A DNA stretch of 64,000 nucleotides, from assembly GCA_900542295.1 (NCBI GenBank), contig UQNJ01000006.1, positions 1 through 64,000 of the forward strand, read 5' to 3'. Below the pieces are notes generated by a model that worked only from the letters and a program-made list of their open reading frames with translations, was not told the DNA's origin and did not search any database. Position numbers and translations under genes: made by a program. Positions 1 through 8,306 of the stretch are shown here, piece by piece; within the stretch, counting starts at the first letter, position 1, and the number at the start of each line of letters is the position of its first letter. The stretch comes from an uncultured Eubacteriales bacterium (lineage in GTDB: Bacteria > Bacillota > Clostridia > Peptostreptococcales > Anaerovoracaceae).

Positions 1-207
1 CGCTTCTGCCTGACTTGACGGCGGTATAATAAACGCAGTTGATTATATATAATTGCCGCACGGCGACAGGAAGCGTTTATTGAATCGCTTCTGCCTGACT
101 TGACGGCGGTATAATAAACGCAGTTGATTATATATAATTGTCGCACGGCGACAGGAAGCGTTTATTGAATCGCTTTTGCCTGACTTGACGGCGGTATAAT
201 AAACGCA
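1..207. repeat. 85-bp tandem repeat, about 2.4 copies, with internal inverted repeats
   Basis: Copies begin at 1, 86 and 171; the third is cut off after about 37 bp. The two full copies differ at only a base or so. Each unit holds the arms AATAAACGC and GCGTTTATT, which can pair within a unit or across the junction between units. A small CCG/CGG hairpin lies inside, and AAGCG/CGCTT plus CAGG/CCTG pair across the junction. The array may extend left of the window. It lies upstream of pepF and encodes no protein I can see. Function unknown. Confidence 0.85.
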
Positions 208-304
208 AATAACCTTATTTATTCAAAAACCACAAATAAATGTTTTTAATAACAGTTTTATATTATACTACATGAAAAAAATTTTTTCTATACAGGAGGC
301 AAAA

Positions 305-2104
305 ATGTCAGATAAAAATTTAAAACAAAGAGACCAAATTCCCCAGGAATACAAATGGAACATAAGCGCAATGTATCCCGACGAATCAAAATGGGAAGAT
401 GATGTGGCTCAATGTATCAGCCGTTCAGAAAATTTTAAAAGCTTTAGCGGAAGACTTGGTGACTCTTCCGATATTCTCCTCGAAGCCTTAACCGAAAGAG
501 ACGCCATATGGCAGAAATTAGAACATGCTTTCGTATATGCCGCAATGAAAAAGGATGAAGACAACCGCGTAGATAAATATCAGGCAATGAACGATAAATG
601 TTCCGCTGCAATGGCAAAGGTCGCAGCTGCCATGTCTTTCTTTACACCTGAGCTTTTATCTGTACCGGAAGAAAAAATATTCAAATTCATATCAGAAGAA
701 CCGGATCTTTCTGCTTATGAATTTCTTTTAAAAGCCATGCTGCGTGAAAAAAAACACGTTCTAACAGCATCTGAAGAAAATATACTGGCACAGATGTCAG
801 AGGTAACAGGCGCCACCAATGATGTATTCAAAATGCTCAATAACGCCGATATGACATTTGGCTCTGTTATTGACGAAGACGGTGACGAAGTAACCCTCAC
901 CCACGGTAATTATATAACTTTTATGGAAAGCCATGACAGAAATTTAAGAAAAAAAGCATTTACGAATATGTATGAAGCCTATAAAAAGCTTAATAATACT
1001 TTAGCTACAAATTATAATTACAATGTAAAGACTGATGTAGTATCATCAAGAATAAGAAAATACGATTCATCTTTAGCGGCAGCATTAAACGGCGGCAATA
1101 TTCCTTTAAGCGTATATCACAATCTAATAAAAGAAGTACACGAGTACCTTCCGGTTGTACACAGATACATGTCACTTCGCAAAAAAGCATTGGGAGTAGA
1201 TCACCTAAAAATGTATGATGTTTATGTGCCGCTTGTTGAAACTCCTAAAAAGAACATATCCTTTGAAGAAGCTGTTGAAATCATGGCAGAGGGTCTTGCC
1301 CCTTTAGGAGAAGAATATATAAAACAAGTACGAAACGGCATAAAAGATGGCTGGATAGATGTATATGAAAATCAGGGAAAAACCAGCGGAGCATACAGCT
1401 TCGGAGCATACGACAGCATGCCTTATATCCTTCTCAACTATACCAATACACTTAAAGATGTATTCACAATAGTACATGAGATGGGTCATTCAATGCACTC
1501 ATACTACACAAGAAACTCCCAGCCTTATACCTATGGTGATCATTCTATTTTTACGGCAGAAGTTGCCTCAACAGTCAACGAATCTCTGTTGATAAAGCAC
1601 CTCCTTGCTACTGAAAAAGATGAAAATATGCGTAAATATCTGCTTAACTATTATATAGAAGAATTCAGAACCACACTCTTCCGTCAGACTATGTTCGCAG
1701 AATTCGAACTTTTAGCTCATGAAGAAATAGAAAAAGGCGGAGTTTTAACGGCAGGATGGTTGAACGACACTTATAACAAGCTTAACGATATGTACTTCGG
1801 TCCGGAAATGGAAGACGATGGTTACATCAGATATGAATGGTCAAGAATCCCTCATTTTTACCGCGGATTCTATGTATATCAATATGCCACAGGATACTCG
1901 GCAGCTACAGCAATTTCAGAAAAAATACTTTCAGAAGGCAGTAAGGCTCGTGACAACTATATTGAATTTCTAAAGAGCGGTTCATCAAACTATCCTGTTG
2001 AGCTTTTGAAAATCGCAGGAGTCGACATGGCATCGCCTAAGCCGGTCAAAATGGCTATGGAAACCTTTAAATCACTTGTTGATGAACTGGAAAAAATATT
2101 GTAA
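305..2104 (+). CDS. pepF: Oligoendopeptidase F (M3 family zinc metallopeptidase)
   Basis: Cytoplasmic zinc peptidase that cleaves short oligopeptides. The M3 signature HEMGHSMHSYY gives the HExxH zinc site, with the third ligand expected in the downstream EVAST region. The alpha-helical N-terminal half and overall length of 599 aa are normal for PepF. An ATG at 272 is in frame, but a strong CAGGAGG at 293-299 sits directly before the ATG at 305, so 305 is the start. It is first in a tight (+) run with nadK (9-bp gap) and an RluA-type synthase. Family assignment is secure; substrate range is inferred from the family. Confidence 0.95.
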   Translation: MSDKNLKQRDQIPQEYKWNISAMYPDESKWEDDVAQCISRSENFKSFSGRLGDSSDILLEALTERDAIWQKLEHAFVYAAMKKDEDNRVDKYQAMNDKCSAAMAKVAAAMSFFTPELLSVPEEKIFKFISEEPDLSAYEFLLKAMLREKKHVLTASEENILAQMSEVTGATNDVFKMLNNADMTFGSVIDEDGDEVTLTHGNYITFMESHDRNLRKKAFTNMYEAYKKLNNTLATNYNYNVKTDVVSSRIRKYDSSLAAALNGGNIPLSVYHNLIKEVHEYLPVVHRYMSLRKKALGVDHLKMYDVYVPLVETPKKNISFEEAVEIMAEGLAPLGEEYIKQVRNGIKDGWIDVYENQGKTSGAYSFGAYDSMPYILLNYTNTLKDVFTIVHEMGHSMHSYYTRNSQPYTYGDHSIFTAEVASTVNESLLIKHLLATEKDENMRKYLLNYYIEEFRTTLFRQTMFAEFELLAHEEIEKGGVLTAGWLNDTYNKLNDMYFGPEMEDDGYIRYEWSRIPHFYRGFYVYQYATGYSAATAISEKILSEGSKARDNYIEFLKSGSSNYPVELLKIAGVDMASPKPVKMAMETFKSLVDELEKIL

Positions 2105-2113
2105 TATCTAATT

Positions 2114-2914
2114 ATGAACAAGAAAATTTTTATTTATAAAAACAATACTGAAATATCAAAAACTATAGAAAAGACTCTCAAAAAAAAGCTTTTGAAATCC
2201 GGTCTCAGAGCCTGCGATACTTATAACAATGATACACAGCTCATCATATGCATAGGCGGAGACGGCACACTGCTAAGGCTCGTACAGGATTTTGGGTTCC
2301 CAAAAACTCCAATTGTCGGTATCAACACCGGTCACCTCGGCTTTTTTCAGGAAGTACTTCCTGAAAAAATAGATGATTTTATATTTTTGTACAATCAGGA
2401 CAGATACAGTATACAAAGTTTAAACGGTGTAACATGCAAAATAAAAACCGACTCAAGCATAGTAAAGCATACTGCGCTAAATGAAATTACAATCAAGGGT
2501 ATGTTTACCCATCCTGTTCACCTTAATATTTCAATAAACAACAGCTTTATAGAAAGGTTCAGCGGCGACGGCATTTGTATTTCCACGCCTGCCGGCAGTA
2601 CTGCATATAACTATGCCCTCGGCGGAAGCATAATAGACCCGAGGCTGAATGTACTTCAGGCAACTCCAATCGCACCCATACAGAATGTGGCATATCGTTC
2701 CCTTACCTCCGGCATACTGCTTCCTTCAAATGACAAATTGACCGTAATTCCATGCAGTGATCTCGATTCCACATTAAATATAACATACGACGGTATGCTT
2801 GAAGAGTATAGAGATATTGAAGAGCTGACGCTGTATCTTTCAAGGAAAAAAATCAACCTCATAAGATTTGACAACTATCAGTTCTGGGAAACAGTAAAAA
2901 GTAAATTTTTGTAA
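2114..2914 (+). CDS. nadK: NAD kinase
   Basis: Phosphorylates NAD to NADP. The diagnostic GGDGT motif (IGGDGTLLR) and the following NTGHLGFF are present, as is the second-domain segment STPAGSTAYNYALGG. The 266-aa length is normal for bacterial NadK. It starts 9 bp after the pepF stop with little Shine-Dalgarno sequence of its own, suggesting translational coupling. In many Firmicutes nadK is likewise next to an RNA pseudouridine synthase. Confidence 0.95.
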   Translation: MNKKIFIYKNNTEISKTIEKTLKKKLLKSGLRACDTYNNDTQLIICIGGDGTLLRLVQDFGFPKTPIVGINTGHLGFFQEVLPEKIDDFIFLYNQDRYSIQSLNGVTCKIKTDSSIVKHTALNEITIKGMFTHPVHLNISINNSFIERFSGDGICISTPAGSTAYNYALGGSIIDPRLNVLQATPIAPIQNVAYRSLTSGILLPSNDKLTVIPCSDLDSTLNITYDGMLEEYRDIEELTLYLSRKKINLIRFDNYQFWETVKSKFL

Positions 2915-2930
2915 AAGGATATTCTGAACA

Positions 2931-3899
2931 ATGGCGCAATTCACCTATATTGTAAAAGAAACAGACAAGGAGCTCACTGTAAAGGAGCTCCTTAAGCGTA
3001 ATTTTCATTTTTCTTCAAGACTTCTGACAAAAATTAAGCAACAGGATTTAGCAAAGCTTAATGGTCAGTCTGTAAGAGGATGGATGAGCCCCTCTCCCGG
3101 AGATAAGTTGACAGTAACTCTGCCTGAGGAAACCTCTGACTTTCCTCCCGAAGATATTCCAATTTCTGTAGTCTTTGAAGACGAGTCTCTTCTCGTAATA
3201 AATAAGCAGCCCGGATTTGTGGTTCACCCCACCAAAGGAAAACCAAACCATACTATAGCAAATGGTATAGCCAAAAAATCAGCAGACGAAGGTCAAAGTT
3301 ATAAGATCAGATTCGCCAATAGACTTGATATGAATACTTCCGGCCTTCTTATAATAGCAAAAAACGGTTTTGTTCAAGAACAGCTGATTCGCCAGATGAA
3401 AGCAGGTATAACAGAAAAAAAATATCTTGCCATACTGGACGGCTGCATAGATGATGACTACGGAACTGTAAACGCTCCAATTGGAAGACCTGATCCCAAT
3501 GAGGTGGAACGATGGATACTGCCCACAGAAAAAGGCGGCTTTGATTCGATAACGCACTACCACGTTCTAAAACGCTTTTCTAAAGGTTATACTCTTGCGG
3601 AAATTTCTCTTGAAACAGGAAGAACACACCAGATTCGTGTTCATATGGCTTCAATAGGCCATCCCGTTACAGGAGACCATCTTTACAACAACGGCGACCC
3701 TTTTCTTTACAGAAAGCTTCACGGAGATTACAGACGCATAGAGGGAGAAGAAGAAAAAAGCACCTCAAAATATATAGACAGACAGGCTCTTCATGCATAT
3801 CAGCTGTCATTTATCCATCCGATAACAGAAAAAAAGCTTTGTCTTGAAGCACCTATGCCAAATGATATGGAAGAAATGATAAAAAGGATATCTATGTGA
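2931..3899 (+). CDS. RluA-family RNA pseudouridine synthase
   Basis: Converts uridine to pseudouridine in rRNA or tRNA. The catalytic-Asp motif RLDMNTSGLLIIAK is present, followed by the GRTHQIRVH motif typical of the RluA group. An S4-like segment occupies about the first 70 residues. The 322-aa length fits RluD/RluC-like enzymes, but the modified position cannot be read from sequence. The start has an AAGGAT about 11 bp upstream. The stop codon lies inside the terminator hairpin. Confidence 0.92.
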   Translation: MAQFTYIVKETDKELTVKELLKRNFHFSSRLLTKIKQQDLAKLNGQSVRGWMSPSPGDKLTVTLPEETSDFPPEDIPISVVFEDESLLVINKQPGFVVHPTKGKPNHTIANGIAKKSADEGQSYKIRFANRLDMNTSGLLIIAKNGFVQEQLIRQMKAGITEKKYLAILDGCIDDDYGTVNAPIGRPDPNEVERWILPTEKGGFDSITHYHVLKRFSKGYTLAEISLETGRTHQIRVHMASIGHPVTGDHLYNNGDPFLYRKLHGDYRRIEGEEEKSTSKYIDRQALHAYQLSFIHPITEKKLCLEAPMPNDMEEMIKRISM

Positions 3900-3909
3900 T
3901 ATCCTTTTT
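3881..3909. terminator. Bidirectional intrinsic terminator
   Basis: Twelve-bp stem (AAAAAGGATATC / GATATCCTTTTT) with a 5-nt loop, flanked by A and T runs on both sides. It overlaps the stop codon of the pseudouridine synthase gene and also serves the convergent nhaC-type gene. Confidence 0.85.
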
Positions 3910-3943
3910 ATCATTTAGGTATTAATTAAAGTCACTATTTAAA

Positions 3944-5362
3944 CTACAGAATAAATCCTGCCACAAGATAAAGAACAATAGTTACAGCTGCAAATATTCC
4001 GCAGTAAGGAAGCTGAGTCTTAACATGGTCTATTATATTACATCCTGTAGTAGCACAACTCATAATTGTAGTATCAGATACAGGTGAGGCATGGTCTCCG
4101 AATATGCTTCCGCCCCATACAGCTGATGCAATAAGAGGAATGCTCATTCCCAAATTTACGGCCATAGGAATAGCAATTACAGACATAATAGCCATAGTTC
4201 CCATAGAAGTTCCTGTTGCAAAAGAAAGTATACATGCCATTATGAATACCAATACCGGTAACAGTCCCGGTGTAAGGAACTGTTCAAAAAGTGACGACAA
4301 GTATACGCCTGTTCCAAGTTCCTTTATTATAGGTGATAATGTAAATGCAAACATCAATATAGCTGCTATTGAAAGCATCGAAGATGCGCCCTTAAATACA
4401 TTGTCGATAAATTCTTTGAAAGTATATATTTTCTGTGTTATCGTAAGTATTCCGCAAATAACTAAAGCAACAAATACGCCCCAGAGCAATGCCTGCATTC
4501 CATTACCGTTAAGCAGATTTCCGCCGCCTGTTATAATCAATGCCGTTATAACACCTGTTATCATCCCAAGCATAGGAAGAAGCAGATTCATCATCCTCGG
4601 TCTATCAGTATCTATTTCTATATCTTCATCTCCTTTGCTTGCATCAGGATTGGACTTAGGATCATCAAGATATCCTGTTTCCAGAGCTCTCTTTTCTGCT
4701 TTCTTCATAGGTCCGAAGTCCATACCTAAAAGCGAAAGTACGAGACAGCCTATAACTGCTATAAGGCAATAAAAGTTAAGAGGTATAGATTCTACTAAAA
4801 CTGTCATGGCATCACTTTCAGCCACTCCTCCTGATGTCAGATACCCGATCATAGAAGCCAGCCAACCGCTCAGAGGTATCAATACGCAAACAGGAGTTGA
4901 AGTTGAGTGAACAAGGAATGCCGCTTTCTCATGTGGAACCTTTAAAGCGTCATTTATAGGTCTTGTTACTGAACCTACCACCATGCAGCTTAACGAACCG
5001 GATGTGAAAATAAGTACACCTAAAAGCCATGTGAAAAAGTTAGCGCCCTTTTTACTTTTTATTATTGCTCTCTTTTTTACCATGACATCTACAAATCCTG
5101 TTATGCCGCCGGATCTTTCAATTATATAAATAATTGCACCAATAAGCAGTATAGACATAAGCACAATGGTATTTCCGGTACTGGTGAATACATTTATTAC
5201 TCCGTTCAAAGAGTCATTAAGTGCAGCACCTATATTACCTCCGTCAAGAATAGTATATCCCAGCACAACACCGATCATCAGCGCCAGAAAAACATTCTTT
5301 GTTATAATTGCAAGCGCAATAGTGCATACAGGCGGAATAATTGATAAAAATCCAAATTCCAT
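3944..5362 (-). CDS. Na+/H+ antiporter, NhaC family
   Basis: Polytopic membrane protein of 472 aa with roughly a dozen hydrophobic segments. The glycine/serine-rich repeats GSLSCMVVGSVTRPINDA and GTSMGTMAIMSVIAIP, and the GDHASPVSDTT stretch, are typical of the NhaC superfamily. It would exchange cytoplasmic Na+ for protons or, as in related members, swap organic acids or amino acids. It is last in the sigma-54-driven lysA-D-aminoacylase run, so a substrate linked to amino-acid release is conceivable. The start has an AAAGGAG about 8 bp upstream. Family is clear; substrate is not. Confidence 0.88.
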   Translation of the reverse strand: MEFGFLSIIPPVCTIALAIITKNVFLALMIGVVLGYTILDGGNIGAALNDSLNGVINVFTSTGNTIVLMSILLIGAIIYIIERSGGITGFVDVMVKKRAIIKSKKGANFFTWLLGVLIFTSGSLSCMVVGSVTRPINDALKVPHEKAAFLVHSTSTPVCVLIPLSGWLASMIGYLTSGGVAESDAMTVLVESIPLNFYCLIAVIGCLVLSLLGMDFGPMKKAEKRALETGYLDDPKSNPDASKGDEDIEIDTDRPRMMNLLLPMLGMITGVITALIITGGGNLLNGNGMQALLWGVFVALVICGILTITQKIYTFKEFIDNVFKGASSMLSIAAILMFAFTLSPIIKELGTGVYLSSLFEQFLTPGLLPVLVFIMACILSFATGTSMGTMAIMSVIAIPMAVNLGMSIPLIASAVWGGSIFGDHASPVSDTTIMSCATTGCNIIDHVKTQLPYCGIFAAVTIVLYLVAGFIL

Positions 5363-5421
5363 TCTTTCATCTCCTTTTCTTCATTTTTATTTAAGACATT
5401 CTTTCGATGTCAAAATGACTT

Positions 5422-6780
5422 TTAATATTTTCTTACTGATTTTCCAAGAGCGTCATTTATTATGATATGGTTTTGTGCGGCCACTTCTCCTGCTATAATT
5501 ACATATTCGATACCTTCCGGTTTTGCATCAGGATTATCAAAAGTCGCATTATCGCTTATTTTTTCCAAATCAAATATAACTATATCTGCATCAGATCCGA
5601 CATTCAGTCTTCCCTTTTTTTCAAGACCAAGCTTCTTTGCCTGCATAGTAGACATTTTATTTATTGCATCATACAAGGAAATCTTTCCTGTCTTAACATA
5701 ATTTTTTATGAATCTCGGGAATGTCCCCGCACCTCTTGGATGACCCTGACCATTATTGAACAGTCCGTCACTCGCCAGCATTACATTAGGATGAATCAGT
5801 GCCATATCCACATCTTCAGGCTTCATAACATGGCAGACAGTTATTGTTTCTGGTGCTTCTCTTCTTAACTCCTCAAATATTTCAGCATTACATCTTAAAC
5901 CTTTATATTTCCCCTCGCAAATTTCCACTACAGAATAATCTGTATTATATCTTTCTAAAAATCCGCTGTCATATGTAGTCTCACCTATCCTTGTACTAAA
6001 TGCATAATATGGATAGCAATCCGCAGTCACATCATAATTATTGGATTTATAGGCATCTATAACTTCAAGCATTTCTTTCATCTGTCCAAATCCACCCATG
6101 CTTCCAACATGTGAAACCTGTACGGGAATTTTTAAAGCCTCTCCTATATCTATCAATTCTTGCATAGCTTCAAAAATAAAATCAGCATCATTTCTTACAT
6201 GGGCACTTATCATTTTATTTGATGGTATGCATAGGCTTCCGCATTCCATAAGTTCCCTTTCGTTGATTCCGGGAACATATCTTATTCCAAATGAAATTCC
6301 CATACATCCGTTGTTCAGTGCATCTTCTATCATTAGCTTCATATCTGCAAGTTCTTTATCTGATATTTCAGTATATTTATCAGTATGACCCGCTTTATTT
6401 CTGAAATATGTATGTCCGGCACACATTGCCATATTTATAGGCGCACCTTCTTTATCCACTGTATCAAGAAACTCTACAGGATCCATGTAGTTATCTCCGC
6501 AGTTTCCTCCGACAGCTGTTGTTACACCCATCTGAAGCATAGCTCTGAGAATAGAGTCTTTAATTTTTCCATTTTCATGGTCAAAGCCCTCCTCATGCAT
6601 ATGAATATCAATGAAACCAGGAACTACATATTTCCCTTCGGCATCAATAATGTTTTCACAATGGGGTTCTTCTCTTGTAACCTTTATTATTTTTCCATCT
6701 TCAACTACCAAATTAAGCTTAGAATTTACTCCGTTAGCCGGGTCTATAACAAACCCGTTTTTTATCAAGGTTTTCATCAC
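5422..6780 (-). CDS. D-aminoacylase / N-acyl-D-amino-acid deacylase family amidohydrolase
   Basis: Metal-dependent amidohydrolase of 452 aa. It starts with the small beta-domain (LIKNGFVIDPANG) and the PGFIDIHMHEEG zinc motif. The GGNCGDN segment supplies the Cys ligand characteristic of D-aminoacylases; QVSHVGSMG and ASDGLFNN supply further His and catalytic Asp residues. The family removes acyl or peptide groups from N-acyl-D-amino acids. It sits between lysA (28-bp gap) and the NhaC gene and is probably transcribed from the sigma-54 promoter upstream of lysA. The exact D-amino acid is unknown. AAAGGA lies 7 bp before the first of two adjacent ATGs. Confidence 0.85.
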   Translation of the reverse strand: MMKTLIKNGFVIDPANGVNSKLNLVVEDGKIIKVTREEPHCENIIDAEGKYVVPGFIDIHMHEEGFDHENGKIKDSILRAMLQMGVTTAVGGNCGDNYMDPVEFLDTVDKEGAPINMAMCAGHTYFRNKAGHTDKYTEISDKELADMKLMIEDALNNGCMGISFGIRYVPGINERELMECGSLCIPSNKMISAHVRNDADFIFEAMQELIDIGEALKIPVQVSHVGSMGGFGQMKEMLEVIDAYKSNNYDVTADCYPYYAFSTRIGETTYDSGFLERYNTDYSVVEICEGKYKGLRCNAEIFEELRREAPETITVCHVMKPEDVDMALIHPNVMLASDGLFNNGQGHPRGAGTFPRFIKNYVKTGKISLYDAINKMSTMQAKKLGLEKKGRLNVGSDADIVIFDLEKISDNATFDNPDAKPEGIEYVIIAGEVAAQNHIIINDALGKSVRKY

Positions 6781-6808
6781 AAATTCCTTTCTGTGTCAGT
6801 TTATTTCA

Positions 6809-8104
6809 CTATTTTAAATAATCGGGAACTATATCATTAGAAATCATGTTCTCATAAGTCTGGCGTCTTACTATAAGCGCATCTTTTCCATCTTTAACAA
6901 GCACTACTGCCGGAATTGGATTTCTGTTGTAATTGGATGCCATGGAATAACCGTAAGCTCCGGTGGAAAAAATAGCTATTGTATCTCCTGCTTCAGGTTC
7001 TGCCATTTCTATGTCCCTCATCAGAATATCTCCCGACTCGCAGCATTTGCCGCACACTGTAACTTGCTCTTTTCTTTGATAATCAGCCTTGTTTGCTATA
7101 ATGCCTTCATATTCAGCCTGATAAAGAGCCGGTCTTATGTTGTCAGTCATTCCACCATCTACCGAAACATATTTTCTTATGCCGGGTATATTCTTTATGC
7201 GTCCGACAGTATAAAGGCTTATGCCTGCTTCTGCAACAATACTTCTTCCCGGTTCTATAACTAAAGCCGGAAGCTCTGCGTCCTCTTCTTTGCAAAACTC
7301 TTTGACTCTATCCATAAGAGGGTCTATGAAATAGCTGTAAGGCTTTCTCTCCTCATCTGTATAGGTTACTCCAAAACCACCTCCCATATTTATTTCTTTT
7401 ATATCAAAGCCATATCTATCCTTAATATTTTTAATATGATTCAGCGTCACATTTAGTGCCTGTATATATGGTTCTTTTTCAAAAAGCTGAGAACCTATGT
7501 GAAAATGGAATCCGAGAAATTCCACAAAAGGAGAATCTATGGCTTTTTTAACTTCTGAATAAAGTTCTTCCTCATCCTGAGGCATACCGAACTTTGAATC
7601 TTTCTTTCCGGTTATTATATAATCGTGTGAATCTGCTTTGATTCCTGGCGTAATACGATACAGAATATTTACTTTTTTACCCTTTTTTTTGCAAATCTCC
7701 TCTATGACTTCCAATTCCCCTATACCGTCTACTATTATTCTTCCTATGCCACAGTCTATCGCTTCTTTTAGCTCGTCAGGCAGCTTATTGTTTCCGTTAA
7801 ATTCAATTCTTTCAGGCGGAAAACCTGCTTTCAGGGCTGTATAAAGTTCTCCTCCGGAAACTACATCTATGCACATGCCTTCCCTTTCACATATTTTCAT
7901 CATTGCTGATGTACAAAATGCTTTACACGCATAAGCCACTCTTGCATTAGGGTATTTATCTATAAAAGCTTCTTTAAGCTGAGAAAATCTTTCTAAAATA
8001 TCATTTTCTGACATTACATACAGTGGCGTACCGTATTTCTTCGCCAACTCGACCGTATTGCAGCCGTCAAAGTATAATATTCCGTTTTTTATTTCCCTCG
8101 TCAT
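6809..8104 (-). CDS. lysA: Diaminopimelate decarboxylase
   Basis: PLP enzyme converting meso-diaminopimelate to L-lysine. Visible motifs are the PLP lysine (AYACKAFC), HFHIGSQ, the glycine-rich INMGGGFGV, EPGRSIVAEAG, and the CCESGD active-site segment. The 431-aa length is normal. AAAGGA lies 9 bp upstream of the ATG. It is the first gene behind a sigma-54 promoter and is followed by a D-aminoacylase and an NhaC antiporter. That is unusual for a purely biosynthetic lysA and suggests a catabolic or recycling role, which is inference. Confidence 0.92.
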   Translation of the reverse strand: MTREIKNGILYFDGCNTVELAKKYGTPLYVMSENDILERFSQLKEAFIDKYPNARVAYACKAFCTSAMMKICEREGMCIDVVSGGELYTALKAGFPPERIEFNGNNKLPDELKEAIDCGIGRIIVDGIGELEVIEEICKKKGKKVNILYRITPGIKADSHDYIITGKKDSKFGMPQDEEELYSEVKKAIDSPFVEFLGFHFHIGSQLFEKEPYIQALNVTLNHIKNIKDRYGFDIKEINMGGGFGVTYTDEERKPYSYFIDPLMDRVKEFCKEEDAELPALVIEPGRSIVAEAGISLYTVGRIKNIPGIRKYVSVDGGMTDNIRPALYQAEYEGIIANKADYQRKEQVTVCGKCCESGDILMRDIEMAEPEAGDTIAIFSTGAYGYSMASNYNRNPIPAVVLVKDGKDALIVRRQTYENMISNDIVPDYLK

Positions 8105-8154
8105 TTTAAAATTCCTTTCGCTGAAACATATATTTTGTAGTTACAAATTATATA

Positions 8155-8170
8155 AGCAAAACGTGTGCCA
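8155..8170 (-). promoter_or_regulatory. Sigma-54 (-24/-12) promoter for lysA operon
   Basis: On the minus strand the sequence reads TGGCAC-N5-TTGCT, matching the RpoN consensus with GG and GC exactly 12 nt apart. Predicted transcription start is near 8144, giving a leader of about 40 nt to the lysA ATG. An enhancer-binding-protein gene lies immediately upstream and rpoN itself is elsewhere in this window (23693-25060). Confidence 0.85.
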
Positions 8171-8195
8171 AAATATCATATTTTGACGAAAAAAG

Positions 8196-8223
8196 AAAAA
8201 CCGTTGATTTTTCAACGGTTTTT
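8196..8223. terminator. Intrinsic terminator after sigma-54 activator gene
   Basis: AAAAACCGTTGA / TCAACGGTTTTT stem with a 4-nt loop. It ends the activator transcript just upstream of the sigma-54 promoter, so lysA is expressed separately. Confidence 0.8.
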
Positions 8224-8282
8224 ATGATATATAAAAATTTCTTTATTTGTTTAAATTTGAAATTTAATCTCTTTTATTAGAT

Positions 8283-8306
8283 TTTAGTCTCATTTTAGAG
8301 ACTAAA
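8283..8306. promoter_or_regulatory. Candidate upstream activator site (perfect inverted repeat)
   Basis: TTTAGTCTC-N6-GAGACTAAA, 9-bp perfect arms, overlapping the stop codon of the activator gene. It lies about 140-160 bp upstream of the predicted sigma-54 start, the usual distance for an enhancer-binding-protein site. It is not followed by a T run on the minus strand, so it is not a terminator there. Confidence 0.5.

Noticed and set aside
4104..4772. Long plus-strand reading frame of 222 codons over the antiporter gene
   Set aside because: It is antisense to clear NhaC family coding sequence and has no ribosome site or family features.
8265..8282. AATCT/AGATT inverted repeat beside the activator site
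   Set aside because: Only five base pairs in very AT-rich DNA; too weak to list apart from the perfect repeat at 8283-8306.
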